Shown one piece after another: positions 1 to 9,500 of a stretch of 64,000 nt of DNA (positions within the stretch are counted from its first letter, which is position 1; the number at the start of each line of letters is the position of its first letter). The notes below the pieces were generated by a model. It had not been told where the DNA came from. It did no database searches and saw nothing but the letters and a program-made list of their open reading frames with translations. The position numbers were made by a program, and so were the translations under genes. Source of the DNA: Thermoguttaceae bacterium (GTDB taxonomy: Bacteria > Planctomycetota > Planctomycetia > Pirellulales > Thermoguttaceae); assembly GCA_017434455.1 (NCBI GenBank), contig JAFRFG010000057.1, forward strand, positions 1 to 64,000, given 5' to 3'.

Positions 1-1
1 G

Positions 2-373
2 CCGAAATGGACCGTATTCGACGCGGATAAGGATTCGTTCAACGGTTACATGGATGCCTTCAGAGGCAGTACGACACCGTCCGCTCGGAAGGCGGGGGGG
101 GCCAATTCACAAAGATCGGCCGCGGCGGATCGAGTTCCCGCTTTTCTTTGTGATGATCTTACCGTCTGCTGCTGTGTCCACGAAGATCGGATCATTACGA
201 CCTCGGACAACCCCTTATGTTACAACAAAAGTTATCGGGATCTGTACGATCTTGAGGTATGGAGTTGTGTGAACATCTACGAGATCGATCCCGAAACCGG
301 CCCCAAAAGGGTCTTTCGCATGACGACGTCGCACAACCGGGATCTGGAGGCGGCGCCTGTTTCCGGCGAGTAA
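2..373 (+). CDS. C-terminal part of an unrecognised protein (5' end outside window)
   Basis: An open frame enters from the left edge and stops with TAA at 371-373. The visible 123 residues include a tryptophan/aromatic start (PKWTVFDADKDSFNGYMDAF), a cysteine cluster (CCCV) near the middle and a DLYDLEVWSCVNIYEIDPETG segment. No family is recognised. It is called coding because the frame is open from the edge, codon use matches the neighbours, and a hairpin plus a fresh promoter follow it. An internal ATG at 50 exists, but nothing shows that translation starts there. Confidence 0.5.
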   Translation, partial: PKWTVFDADKDSFNGYMDAFRGSTTPSARKAGGANSQRSAAADRVPAFLCDDLTVCCCVHEDRIITTSDNPLCYNKSYRDLYDLEVWSCVNIYEIDPETGPKRVFRMTTSHNRDLEAAPVSGE

Positions 374-392
374 CCGCGCTGCCGGAGCCGCT

Positions 393-425
393 CCCCGCAC
401 CGGGGGAATATCCTGCGGGGATTTT
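393..425 (+). terminator. possible weak terminator
   Basis: CCCCGCA (393-399) pairs with TGCGGGG (414-420) and is followed by ATTTT. The T tract is short, so this is only a candidate end for the partial gene upstream. Confidence 0.35.
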
Positions 426-437
426 CGGCCGCGCTTG

Positions 438-466
438 TTGAAATCCCCGTTTGGTTTCCTTATAAT
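438..466 (+). promoter_or_regulatory. sigma-70-type promoter for the isomerase-like gene
   Basis: TTGAAA at 438-443 and TATAAT at 461-466 are separated by exactly 17 nt. The predicted transcript starts near 473, about 50 nt before the ATG at 522. Confidence 0.7.
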
Positions 467-521
467 AGCCGCTTAGATAAAGGTACCTTTGATCATTCAC
501 CGTTTCCAGAAAGGATCTTCG

Positions 522-1427
522 ATGAACCGTCGTGATTTTTTCAGCAGCGCCGCCCTTTTAGGCGCCGCCGCCGCGGTCGGCGGCAGTGTGAAGGCCGAAT
601 CCGATTCCTCCGCCTGCCCGACCAAACTGCGTCTTTCCAGCCAGCTGGGGATTATCCCCGGCGATTCGATTCCCGAGAAGCTCGCCAAGATTAAAGATTG
701 GGGCTGCGAAGCCGTCGAATGGGGCGGCGATGTTGTCGGCTGCGCCGAAGAGCGCCGCAAGATGGCCGACGACGCCGGGCTCCTCTCGTCGGTGATCTGC
801 TGGGGGTCGCACAACGGCGATATGTGCAGCGAGGATGTCTCCAAGCGCCAGCCGGGTATCGACGACCTCAAGCGCGCGATCGAGGCGGCCGGTATCCTCG
901 GCTGCGTCGGCGTGATCTACGTCCCCGCCTTCAACGGCCAGACGAAGCTCAACAACTTCGAGATTCGCCAGCGCTGCCTGGAGTTCCTCCCCGAGATGGG
1001 CCAGTTCGCCCTGGCGCACAACACCAAGATCATCCTCGAGCCGCTGTGCCGGATGGAAGCGTTCTTCCTCCGTCAGGTCGCCGACGGCGCCGCCATCGCC
1101 CGCGACTGCAACGGCGAAGCCGGTCCCGATGGGGGTATCTCGGTGATGGGCGACTTCTACCACATGGATACCGAAGAGACCTCGCAGATGGGCGCCTTCA
1201 TCTGCGGCGGGCCGTACATGCGCCACGTCCACCTCGCCGGCGGTGTCGCCGCGCCGCGGCGGACCCTCCCCGGCCAGAACTGCACGAGGTTCGTCGATGG
1301 GTTCCGCGGCCTGAAGATGATCGGCTACAAGTACTTCTGCAGCTTCGAGTGCGGTGTCGACGGCGATAAGATGGTCGAGGTTCCCAAGTCGATCGCCTTC
1401 CTGCGCGATCAGTGGGAACAGGCCTGA
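522..1427 (+). CDS. Tat-exported sugar isomerase/epimerase-like TIM-barrel protein (hydroxypyruvate isomerase family)
   Basis: A 301-aa protein starting at the ATG at 522. A TTG at 489 would add 11 residues in front of an obvious Tat signal and lies too close to the promoter. The N-terminus MNRRDFFSSAALLGAAAAVG is a twin-arginine signal with an AxA-like end, so export is expected. The body has the xylose isomerase-like/AP-endonuclease-2 barrel pattern: ILEPL (metal-ligand Glu region), a GDFYHMDTEE segment and a late CSFECGVDG strand. The closest family is hydroxypyruvate isomerase and the sugar phosphate isomerase/epimerases; the true substrate cannot be read from sequence. It has its own promoter and terminator, so it is probably monocistronic. 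Tat-exported members of this family are common in planctomycetes and are thought to act on sugars outside the cytoplasm (inference). Confidence 0.8.
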   Translation: MNRRDFFSSAALLGAAAAVGGSVKAESDSSACPTKLRLSSQLGIIPGDSIPEKLAKIKDWGCEAVEWGGDVVGCAEERRKMADDAGLLSSVICWGSHNGDMCSEDVSKRQPGIDDLKRAIEAAGILGCVGVIYVPAFNGQTKLNNFEIRQRCLEFLPEMGQFALAHNTKIILEPLCRMEAFFLRQVADGAAIARDCNGEAGPDGGISVMGDFYHMDTEETSQMGAFICGGPYMRHVHLAGGVAAPRRTLPGQNCTRFVDGFRGLKMIGYKYFCSFECGVDGDKMVEVPKSIAFLRDQWEQA

Positions 1428-1452
1428 TAACTTTCCCGGCCGCGTTCCGGCG

Positions 1453-1507
1453 AAAAAGGCCGAGGGCAATCTCCCCGAGCGGGGAGGCGGCCCCCGGCTT
1501 TTTTTCG
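1453..1507 (+). terminator. rho-independent terminator
   Basis: Outer arms GCCGAGGG/CCCCCGGC enclose a perfect CTCCCC(GAGC)GGGGAG hairpin, followed by a run of about eight T at about 1499-1506. It ends the isomerase-like gene. Confidence 0.75.
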
Positions 1508-1532
1508 CCTTCGGCCGGCGGCCAGCCGTCCC

Positions 1533-1561
1533 TTGTTCCCTCCCCCGATCACAGGTAAAAT
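1533..1561 (+). promoter_or_regulatory. probable promoter for phosphofructokinase
   Basis: TTGTTC (1533-1538), 17 nt, TAAAAT (1556-1561). It lies about 90 nt before the ATG at 1660. Confidence 0.5.
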
Positions 1562-1659
1562 ATAGGGGAGGTTTTCTCACGGCGCGGGGGAACTTCCTTA
1601 CCTTGCGCCGCGAACAGAGCCGACGTATCAGCAAAAACCGTGAAGGGAGATTACTACCT

Positions 1660-3018
1660 ATGGCTTTACCGCTTTCGAGTCCGAAAAAACCGAATACCGA
1701 TATTAAAAAGGTCGCGATTCTTTTCTCCGGCGGGCCGGCCCCCAGCGCCAACGCCGTGATCGGCAGCGCCGCCGTCTGCTTCGCTCGCGCCGGTGTCGAG
1801 GTCTACGGGATGAAGAACGGCTATACCCATCTGGCCGACTACAACGACGGCGACCTCCTCGAAGAGGGGAAGGCCTACATCCGCCTCGATAAGATGAATC
1901 TCGAGGGGCTGCGCACCCAGGTCGGCATCTGCATCGGAACGGCCCGCGTCAATCCCGGCAAGCACCTCAAGACCCACGACGACTTGAAAGACCCGGCCAA
2001 GACCGAGCCGCTGATGCGTGTCTACAAGGCGCTCTGCTCGCTGGGGATCGACGCGCTGATCTCCATCGGCGGCGACGATACCCTCACGACCGCCGCGAAG
2101 TTCAAGCTCTTTATGGACGATCTGCCGGCCGGCAGCAAAAAGGTGAAGGTGGTTCACCTTCCCAAGACGATCGACAACGACTACGAGGGGATCCCCTTCA
2201 CGTTCGGGTATTTCTCGGCGGTCGATCTTCTGGCCAAGCAGCTGCGCAACCTCCTGGCCGACTCCGAAGCGGCCGGCGGCGGGTTCATCTGCCAGCTGAT
2301 GGGGCGCAAGGCGGCGTGGCTGGCCTACGGCGCCGCGGTCGCCGGCGAGGCCTCGATGGTCATCGGTCTGGAAGATGTCCCGGAGCAGTGGCAGACCACC
2401 GAGGAGACCCGCGACCCGAAGACCGGCGAGGTGGTTCTCGGGGCCGACGGCAAACCGCTCATGCGCGTGATCTTCGACATGAAGCAGATCGTCAACCGCT
2501 GCGTCGATGTCATCCTCGCCCGCGAGGCCGAGGGGAAACAGTCGTTCGTCGCCGTCATCTCCGAGGGTCTGGCCGAGTTCCTCCCGCTGTCGGAGATCAA
2601 AATGTGCGTCTCCGACGACGAGTATCAGTCGCTCAAGCCCGATTCGTTCGGTCACTTCCCGGTTTCGCAGCTGAAGTACTCCGGCCGCCTGAGCCGTCTG
2701 GTCGCCGAGGAGTACAAGCGCCGCACCGGCAAGCCGCGCAAGATCGTCGGTCTTCAGTTCGGCTACGAGGTTCGCTGCACCCTTCCGACCGCGTTCGACG
2801 TCATTCTGGGAAGCCAGATCGGTGTCGGCTGCTACCGCGCCCTGTGCGAGAACGGCATGAACGGCGTGATGATCTCCGTCTCGGGGACGATGGATCTCGA
2901 CTTCCCGGCCTTCGAGAAGCTGATCGATATGCAGAAGCTCCGCGCTTACGCCCGTCCGGTCGATATCAACAGCGATGTCCACCAGATGGCCCGCTATCTC
3001 GAGGCCTGGGTCAAGTAG
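1660..3018 (+). CDS. pfp: pyrophosphate-dependent 6-phosphofructokinase
   Basis: A 452-aa cytoplasmic enzyme that phosphorylates fructose 6-phosphate in glycolysis using PPi, reversibly. The phosphoryl-donor motif is GGDDT (about residue 137) rather than the GGDGS of ATP enzymes, and the catalytic loop is PKTIDND (about 168-174) with Lys where ATP enzymes have Gly; both are the accepted signatures of PPi dependence. ILFSGGPAPSANAVI at the N-terminus and MGRKAAWLAYGAA match substrate-binding segments. The start is the ATG at 1660 (MALPLSS), because upstream in-frame codons run into the promoter and terminator region. It stands alone between two terminators. Confidence in the family is high; PPi rather than ATP as donor follows from the two motifs. 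Confidence 0.93.
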   Translation: MALPLSSPKKPNTDIKKVAILFSGGPAPSANAVIGSAAVCFARAGVEVYGMKNGYTHLADYNDGDLLEEGKAYIRLDKMNLEGLRTQVGICIGTARVNPGKHLKTHDDLKDPAKTEPLMRVYKALCSLGIDALISIGGDDTLTTAAKFKLFMDDLPAGSKKVKVVHLPKTIDNDYEGIPFTFGYFSAVDLLAKQLRNLLADSEAAGGGFICQLMGRKAAWLAYGAAVAGEASMVIGLEDVPEQWQTTEETRDPKTGEVVLGADGKPLMRVIFDMKQIVNRCVDVILAREAEGKQSFVAVISEGLAEFLPLSEIKMCVSDDEYQSLKPDSFGHFPVSQLKYSGRLSRLVAEEYKRRTGKPRKIVGLQFGYEVRCTLPTAFDVILGSQIGVGCYRALCENGMNGVMISVSGTMDLDFPAFEKLIDMQKLRAYARPVDINSDVHQMARYLEAWVK

Positions 3019-3068
3019 TTCCGCCTTTTTGCTGCGGGCCTAATGGGGCCTTGGGGCTTTGACGGACG

Positions 3069-3107
3069 AAAAGACCGAAGCGGGGGCGTTCTCGTTTCGG
3101 TCTTTTT
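3069..3107 (+). terminator. rho-independent terminator after pfp
   Basis: AAAAGACCGAA pairs with TTTCGGTCTTTTT around a GC-rich loop; the T run is continuous with the right arm. Confidence 0.8.
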
Positions 3108-3231
3108 CGCGCTAAAGACCCTCACCGCCCGGAAGAGACCCTCCCCGCCGAGAAACTGTTTTTGCCAAGGCCTCGCGTTTTCCCCCTTCAAAGCACCGCT
3201 GAAAAAGGCACCGTAAAAAGGGTTTGCTGTG

Positions 3232-4497
3232 ATGATTTATTTGGACAATAACGCCACGACCCGGGTCGCTCCCGAGGTGGTCGAGGCAATGCTCCCCTTT
3301 TTGACCGACGGGTATTTCAACCCCAGTTCGCTCTACGCCCCCGCCGAAGAGGTCCACCGCCATATCGAGGAGGCCCGCGCCTCGATCGCCCGCGCCATTG
3401 GGGCGCTTCCGACCGAGGTCCTCTTCACCAGCTGCGCCAGCGAAAGCAACAACACCGCCCTCTTCGGCGCGGTGCAGGCGGGGGGGCTCAACTCCCGGGG
3501 GGAGCCGCGGCGGCATATCATCACCACCGCGGTCGAGCATCCGGCGGTTCTCGAGGTGGTCCGCCGTCTGAGGACCCTCGGCTATGACGTCACCGAACTG
3601 CCGGTCAACCGCGCCGGGCAGCTCGATCCGGCCGACTTCGTGCGCGCCCTTCGGCCCGACGAGACACTGATCGTCTCGATCATGCACGCCAACAACGAGA
3701 CCGGCGTGATCTTCCCCGTCTCGGAGCTGGCGCGCATCACGAAGCAGACCGACGAGGCGATTATCTTCCATACCGACGCCACCCAGTCGATGACGAAACT
3801 GCCGATCGACTTAGCCGGCGAGATGAAAAACGTCGATCTGCTTTCCTTCTCCGGCCATAAGTTCCACGCCCCCAAGGGGGTCGGCGCGCTGTTCATTCGC
3901 CGCGGCACGCCGCTTCGCCCCTTCCTCTACGGGGGGCATCAGGAAGGCGGCCAGCGCGCGGGAACCGAGAACGTCCCCTACATTATTGGTATGGCCAAGG
4001 CGGTCGAGCTGGCCGCCGCCACCCACAGCGAGGACGCCCAGAGGATGACCGCCCTGCGCGACCGGCTGGAAAAGCGCCTGGTCGAGTCGATCCCCTACCT
4101 CGAGGTCAACGGCGGCGGCGCCGAGCGCATGCCCAATACGCTCAACGTCGCCTGCCACGCGGTCGAGGGGGAGAGCTTGCTCATGTCGCTGGCCGAGGCG
4201 GGGATCTGCGCCTCCAGCGGTTCGGCCTGCACCTCCGGGTCGCTCGAGCCGTCGCACGTCTTGCGGGCGATGGCGGTCCCCTCGACCGCCATCCACGGCA
4301 ACCTGCGCTTCAGCTTAAGCCGCTACACCACCGAGGAACAGATCGACACCGTGGCCGAGGTCTTCCCAAAGATCGTCGCCAGCTTGCGCCAGCTCTCACC
4401 GTTCTGGAACGATCACCAGCAGCGCCCCGACTTCTCGTCGTGGCAGAGCGAACTGGAAAAGAAATACGCGAAAGACCAGGCAGCGCCTGAGGGGTAA
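3232..4497 (+). CDS. nifS: cysteine desulfurase (NifS/IscS type)
   Basis: A 421-aa PLP enzyme that removes sulfur from cysteine as an enzyme persulfide for Fe-S cluster or thio-cofactor assembly. It begins MIYLDNNATTRVAPEV, the standard opening of the family. The PLP lysine is in SFSGHKFHAPKGVG (about residue 209), and the catalytic cysteine (about residue 333) lies in SSGSACTSGSLEPSH, the long-loop form typical of group I (NifS/IscS) enzymes. A GTG three bases upstream (3229) is an alternative start. No iscU or other Fe-S genes are nearby, so nifS versus iscS cannot be decided. The next gene (rdgB) follows 11 nt after the stop, which implies cotranscription. Confidence 0.92.
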   Translation: MIYLDNNATTRVAPEVVEAMLPFLTDGYFNPSSLYAPAEEVHRHIEEARASIARAIGALPTEVLFTSCASESNNTALFGAVQAGGLNSRGEPRRHIITTAVEHPAVLEVVRRLRTLGYDVTELPVNRAGQLDPADFVRALRPDETLIVSIMHANNETGVIFPVSELARITKQTDEAIIFHTDATQSMTKLPIDLAGEMKNVDLLSFSGHKFHAPKGVGALFIRRGTPLRPFLYGGHQEGGQRAGTENVPYIIGMAKAVELAAATHSEDAQRMTALRDRLEKRLVESIPYLEVNGGGAERMPNTLNVACHAVEGESLLMSLAEAGICASSGSACTSGSLEPSHVLRAMAVPSTAIHGNLRFSLSRYTTEEQIDTVAEVFPKIVASLRQLSPFWNDHQQRPDFSSWQSELEKKYAKDQAAPEG

Positions 4498-4508
4498 ATC
4501 ATACAGCC

Positions 4509-5129
4509 ATGGCACGCACCTTAGTTTTTGGGACAGGGAACCGTCATAAGGGAAAGGAACTCTCCGAATTGCTCGCCCCCCTGGGGATCGAGGTCCTGAC
4601 GCTGGCCGATTTCCCCGACGCCCCCCGTCCGGTGGAGAACGGCACCTCGTTCGCGCAAAACGCCGAGATCAAGGGCCGTGAGATTGCCCTGGCCCTGCGT
4701 CATTGGACGGTCGCCGAGGACAGCGGCCTTTCGGTCGACGCCCTCAACGGCGAGCCGGGGATCTTCTCGGCGCGATTCTCCGATCCCGGGGCGACCGACC
4801 AGCGGAACAACGATCGGCTCCTGGAGAAGCTCGGTCGGCTCCCCCCCGAGAAGCGCCTGGCGCATTACACCTGCTCGATGGTGCTTGCCGATCCCGACGG
4901 GCAGATCCGCTTCCGCGCCGAGGAGTATTGCCACGGCCGAATCTTAACAGCGCGGCGTGGCCAAAACGGCTTCGGCTACGATCCCCTCTTCGAGGTGATC
5001 GAGTACCACAAGTCCTTCGGGGAACTGGCGCCGATCCTCAAAAGCGTCATCAGCCACCGCGCCCGCGCCACCCGGCGTCTTTTGGCCTTCCTAAAGCAGG
5101 CCCGATTGGGTGACGATGTCTTTAACTAA
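4509..5129 (+). CDS. rdgB: XTP/dITP diphosphatase (non-canonical purine NTP pyrophosphatase)
   Basis: A 206-aa protein, the normal length for the RdgB/HAM1 family, which hydrolyses dITP, XTP and ITP to monophosphates to keep deaminated purines out of nucleic acids. Recognised by the N-terminal FGTGNRHKGKELSELL, the EDSGLSVDALNGEPGIFSAR block, GYDPLF, and the C-terminal SHRARA segment that binds the nucleotide. It starts at the ATG at 4509, 11 nt after the cysteine desulfurase, and probably shares its transcript. No abnormal residues were noted. Confidence 0.95.
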   Translation: MARTLVFGTGNRHKGKELSELLAPLGIEVLTLADFPDAPRPVENGTSFAQNAEIKGREIALALRHWTVAEDSGLSVDALNGEPGIFSARFSDPGATDQRNNDRLLEKLGRLPPEKRLAHYTCSMVLADPDGQIRFRAEEYCHGRILTARRGQNGFGYDPLFEVIEYHKSFGELAPILKSVISHRARATRRLLAFLKQARLGDDVFN

Positions 5130-5189
5130 CAAGCAACCATTTTAGACGAACAAACCTTTGCCGCGTTAAAATCAAGGAGAGAAGCGCTT

Positions 5190-6458
5190 ATGTCCGATAC
5201 GAGTGAACTTGCCTCTTATTGCCTCCAAACCGCCGAGAAGGCAAAGGCGGCGTCGCGCCTTTTAGCCGCCGTCGACGGCCAGAAGAAGAACGACTGGATC
5301 GCCCTTTGCGCGAAGATGCTGACCGACCGCCGCGCGGAACTTCTGGCCGCCAACGCCGAAGACCTTAAGGCGGCCGAAAGCAACGGACTGTCGCCGGCGA
5401 TGATCGACCGTCTGCGCCTGACCGACAAGACCCTCGATTCGATGGCGACGGCGCTGAGCGAAATCGCCTCGTTCCCCGATCCGGTCGGGCGGATTCTCAC
5501 CTCCTCGATTCGGCCCAGCGGCCTGGAGGTACGCAAGGTCTCCGTCCCTCTGGGGGTGGTATTTTTCATCTATGAGTCGAGGCCGAACGTGACGACCGAC
5601 GCGGCGGCGATCTGCGTCAAAAGCGGGAACGCCGTGATTCTGCGCGGCGGGAAAGAGGCGATTCACTCGAACCTGGCGCTGGGCAAAATCCTCGCCGACG
5701 CCGCCGAGCAGACCGGTCTTCCGCGCGACGCCGTGCAGCTGGTCTCGACGACCGACCGCGACGCTGTCGATCAGTTCCTCTCGATGCCGCAGTACATCGA
5801 CGTGACCATCCCCCGCGGCGGGGAAGGGCTGATCCGCCGCGTCAGCGACAACGCGCGCATGCCGGTGATCAAGCATTTCAACGGCAACTGCCACGTCTAT
5901 ATCGATCGCTTCGCCGACGAGCAAACGGCCCTGGCGGTGGTCGTCAACTCGAAGTGCCAGCGTCTGGGGACCTGCAACACGGCCGAGTCGCTGGTGATCC
6001 ACAGCGAGGCGGCGCCGACCCTCTGGCCGAAGATCGCCGCCGCGCTGATCGAAAGGGGGGTGGAAATCCGCGGCGACGCGCGCCTGCGCTCGCTGACCCC
6101 CCAGATCAAGCCGGCCGAAGAGGACGATTACGACCGGGAATACCTCGCCGCGATTATCTCGGCGAAGATGGTCGATTCGCTCGACGAGGCGATCGACCAT
6201 ATCAACAATCACAGCTCCCACCACACCGAGGCGATTATCACCCGCGATCTGAACGCTTCCCGCCAGTTCACCACGCGGATCGACTCCTCGGCGGTGATGG
6301 TCAACGCCAGTACCCGCTTAAACGACGGCGGCGTTTTCGGCCTCGGCGCGGAGATCGGCATCTCCACCGATAAATTCCACGCCCGCGGTCCGTGCGGCAT
6401 CAATGAGCTGACCAGTTACAAGTACGTCGTCATCGGCGAGGCGCACCTGCGGCAGTAA
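5190..6458 (+). CDS. proA: gamma-glutamyl phosphate reductase
   Basis: A 422-aa protein of the aldehyde dehydrogenase superfamily that reduces gamma-glutamyl phosphate to glutamate semialdehyde with NADPH, the second step of proline synthesis. Clear matches: PLGVVFFIYESRPNVTTDAA, GNAVILRGGKEA, and the catalytic cysteine in NSKCQRLGTCNTAESL. GIGISTDKFHARG-like ending (here EIGISTDKFHARGPCG) and LTSYKYVVIGE close the protein as in other ProA. A strong ribosome site (AAGGAGAG, about 5174) precedes the ATG. No proB lies beside it. Confidence 0.97.
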   Translation: MSDTSELASYCLQTAEKAKAASRLLAAVDGQKKNDWIALCAKMLTDRRAELLAANAEDLKAAESNGLSPAMIDRLRLTDKTLDSMATALSEIASFPDPVGRILTSSIRPSGLEVRKVSVPLGVVFFIYESRPNVTTDAAAICVKSGNAVILRGGKEAIHSNLALGKILADAAEQTGLPRDAVQLVSTTDRDAVDQFLSMPQYIDVTIPRGGEGLIRRVSDNARMPVIKHFNGNCHVYIDRFADEQTALAVVVNSKCQRLGTCNTAESLVIHSEAAPTLWPKIAAALIERGVEIRGDARLRSLTPQIKPAEEDDYDREYLAAIISAKMVDSLDEAIDHINNHSSHHTEAIITRDLNASRQFTTRIDSSAVMVNASTRLNDGGVFGLGAEIGISTDKFHARGPCGINELTSYKYVVIGEAHLRQ

Positions 6459-6485
6459 GGCGTTTTTTCGCGGAAAAAGCGCGGT

Positions 6486-6518
6486 AAAAAAGAAGGGGAT
6501 TGTGTCCCCTTCTTTTTT
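6486..6518. terminator. bidirectional terminator between proA and hrpA
   Basis: A perfect 14-bp inverted repeat, AAAAAAGAAGGGGA (6486-6499) with TCCCCTTCTTTTTT (6505-6518), loop of 5 nt, with A and T runs on the two sides, so it can work in both directions. The hrpA stop codon (6517-6519) lies inside its right arm. Confidence 0.9.
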
Positions 6519-9500
6519 ATTGTCCGGTGATCGAGTCGCGCTGCTTCTTCAGCCGCACCGCCGATACCTTCACGACCGTCTTGAGCTTCTGCGCGAACAG
6601 CGAGACGGTGTACTCCTCGAGCATCCAGCGGTAGTGCTCCAGTTCCGGGAGGAAGAGCCCCGCCTCGGCGTGACGCCGGGCCAGCGCCTCGTAGTCGTCC
6701 CAAAGCCCGTTGAGCTCCTCGGAATACTGCCTGTCCTGCGCCCCCTTGCCGGCGGAGATCGACTCGTACCGGACGGCGGCCGCCTGGAAGTAGCGGGGGT
6801 ATTCCCAGAGCCAGTTCATCGGGACAAATTGGTAAAAACCGGGATAGAGCAGCCGCTCGAAGAGCCGACGGCAGTCCCCCCGCGCCGTGGTGTACTGCGG
6901 CGCGCGGTGCGAGTCGATGGCGCGGCGGGCGTCTTGAAAGCTCGTCAGAAACCTTTTCAGCCATTGGGTCACCTCGATGGTCGCCCGGCCGATTCGTCCC
7001 CGCGCCTCGGTCGTTAGACGATTGAAATCCCCCTCGCAGCGGGGCAGGGGGGCCTCGTCGATCATCAGCGCGCGGCGGGCGATCAGCCGGGAAGAGACGA
7101 TCTTAAAGGGGAACTCCGGAAGGGTGGCGGCGATCGCCTGCATTTTGTTCCCGTCCGGAAGCCAATCGGCCTGAACGCGGGTATCGCGCCGCACGGCGGC
7201 GGCGAAGAGCAAATCGAGCGCCTGACGGGTGTGAAGGGCCGCTTCATCTGGGGTCTCGAACAGGCGCATCGCCGCGCTTGCCTTTTCGGTCTCTCCCAAG
7301 GGAATCTGAACTCGGGCGTAGGGGGAGAACTCTTCGGCCGCGTCGCTGGGGCAGCGAACGTACAGCCCCGGATGGAGGGTAAACGCGCGGCCGCCGCGGC
7401 GCAGCGTCACCGATTCGGGGAGCGAGCCGAAATCCCAGGAGGTGATCTCCCCGCGGGTCCACTTCGGATCGCAGATCGTCGAGATGACCTTCCGCGCCTG
7501 AACCCCGAGCCGGTCGGTGATTTCGTCGATATCGCGCCCTTCGGCGAGCGTCTCTCCCCGGTCGTCGACCACGCGCAGATTCAGCAGATGCTCCGGCGCC
7601 AGGCGGGTCGCGTCGAAGTCGGCGGGGGTGACCAGCTCGCCGGTTAAGCGGCTCACCTCGCGCGAGAGCAGGGTGTAGAAATCCCCCTCGCCGAACGGCA
7701 GGCGATCGGCGATCTGTTGGGCGGTCGAGGGGATCGGGACCAGCGAGCGGCGCAAATTTTTGGGGAGCGCTTTGAGGAAGGTGGTGATCCTCGCCGCCAG
7801 AAGCCCGGGGATCAGCCAGCCGGCGGCCCGGCGCAGGTCGCCCTGTGCCAGAGCGTCGGGGGTGACCGTGGCGGTCAGGCCGTCGTTCTCCTGGCCGGGG
7901 GCGAAGCGGTACTCGAGCGCGATCGGCTCTTGGGCCGCGGGGAGGGTGTCGGGGAAGGCCGTCTCATCGATCGGGGGGGCGTTGGGGACTAAAATATCTT
8001 GTTCGGTCCAAAGAAGGGCCTCTTTTTGAGAGGCATTGAGCCGGCTGTACCACTTTTTGAGGGTCGGGGTGTCGTAGACCTCCGCGGGAAGGCGCCGGTC
8101 GTAGAAGGCGTATCGGGCATCGTCGTCCAAGATAATGCCGCGCAGGCGCATCTTCGCCGCCCGCGCCCGGCAGCGGGCCAGGAGTTCCTGGTTGCGGAGG
8201 AAAAAATCGAACTTGCCGCTGAACTGGCCCTCGACCAGCGCGCCGCGGATAAACAGCGCGCGGGAGCGGACCGGGTCGATCGGGCCGAACGAGACGCGCC
8301 GTTTGGGGACGATTGTCAGCCCGAAGAGGGTGACCTTCTCGCAGGCGTGGACATAGCCGGTCTCTTGGCACCAGAACGGATCGAAGTAGTTCTTCTCCAG
8401 CAGATGCCCCGCCAGCGGTTCGAGCCACTCGGGGCGGATCCGCGCGCAGCAGCGCAGGTATTTTCGGCTGGTCTCGACCCGCTCGGCGGCGACGATCCAG
8501 CTCGGCTTTTTCCCCGTCAGGCCGCTCCCCGGCCAGAGGGCGAACTTCCCCCCCGGGGAGGCGGCGCTGTACAGGCCGTCGTCCCCCCGCTGGGCGATAC
8601 CGATCAGAAGCCCCGAGAGGATCGCCCGATGCAGCGCGTCGTATTTTTTCTCTTCCTCGGCACTCATCTTTCCGGGGATCGGCAGCGGCAAGCGGCCGCG
8701 CCGCTGGTTCGCAAGCGGCGGCAGTACCGGCGCTTCCACCGGCTTGGGGAGCTCGCCGGTGAGCGCCAGATTTTCTCCATCGCCGACGATCTTCATGTCG
8801 CGGACCAGCCGGGTGAGCTGGGCGTGCAGATCGGACCACTCGAACATCCGCCGAAACGACAGAAAATTCTCGGCGCACGCTTTGCGCCTCTTCGACGAGG
8901 AGAGAGTCTCTTTCCAATGGAGCCACAGCCGCCAGATCTTTAAATAGGCGAGAAAGTCGCTTCCGGGGTCGAGCAGCGCCGCGTGGGCGGCGTCGGCCTT
9001 GCCCGCCTGCTCGGCGGGGCGCTCGCGCGGGTCTTGAATCTCCAGGACCGACGCGAGCACGAGCATCTCGGGGAGCACCCCCTCCTCGGCGGCGGCCAGG
9101 AGCATCCGCCCGATGCGCGGGTCGGTCGGGATTCGGGCCAGTTTCTTTCCGAGGGGGAGGAGCTTTTTTTCCCGGTCGATCGCGCCGAGCTCAAAGAGGG
9201 TCTTGTAGCCGTCGCTGACCGTCCCCCGGCCGGGCGGGTCGAGGAAGGGGAATTTCTCGACATCCCCAAGACGCAGCGCCAAGGTTCGGAGAATGACCGA
9301 GGCGAGGTTCGTGCGGCGGATCTCCGGGGTGGTGAACTCGTCGCGACGGCGATAATCTTCCTCGCTGTAAAGACGGATACAAAATCCCGGACCGACGCGT
9401 CCGCAGCGTCCGGCCCGCTGGTCGGCCGCCGCGCGCGAGATCGGCTCGATCGGAAGCCGTTCGGTCCGAGACCGGGCCGAGTAGCGGCTCAGGCGCGCCG

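Noticed and set aside
1354..1659. A longer N-terminus for phosphofructokinase
   Set aside because: It would overlap the end of the isomerase-like gene and run through its terminator and the pfp promoter.
7964..8926. Long open frames on both strands inside hrpA (for example 7964-8926 and 8983-10644)
   Set aside because: They are GC-rich shadow frames of hrpA with arginine/proline-rich translations and no ribosome sites.
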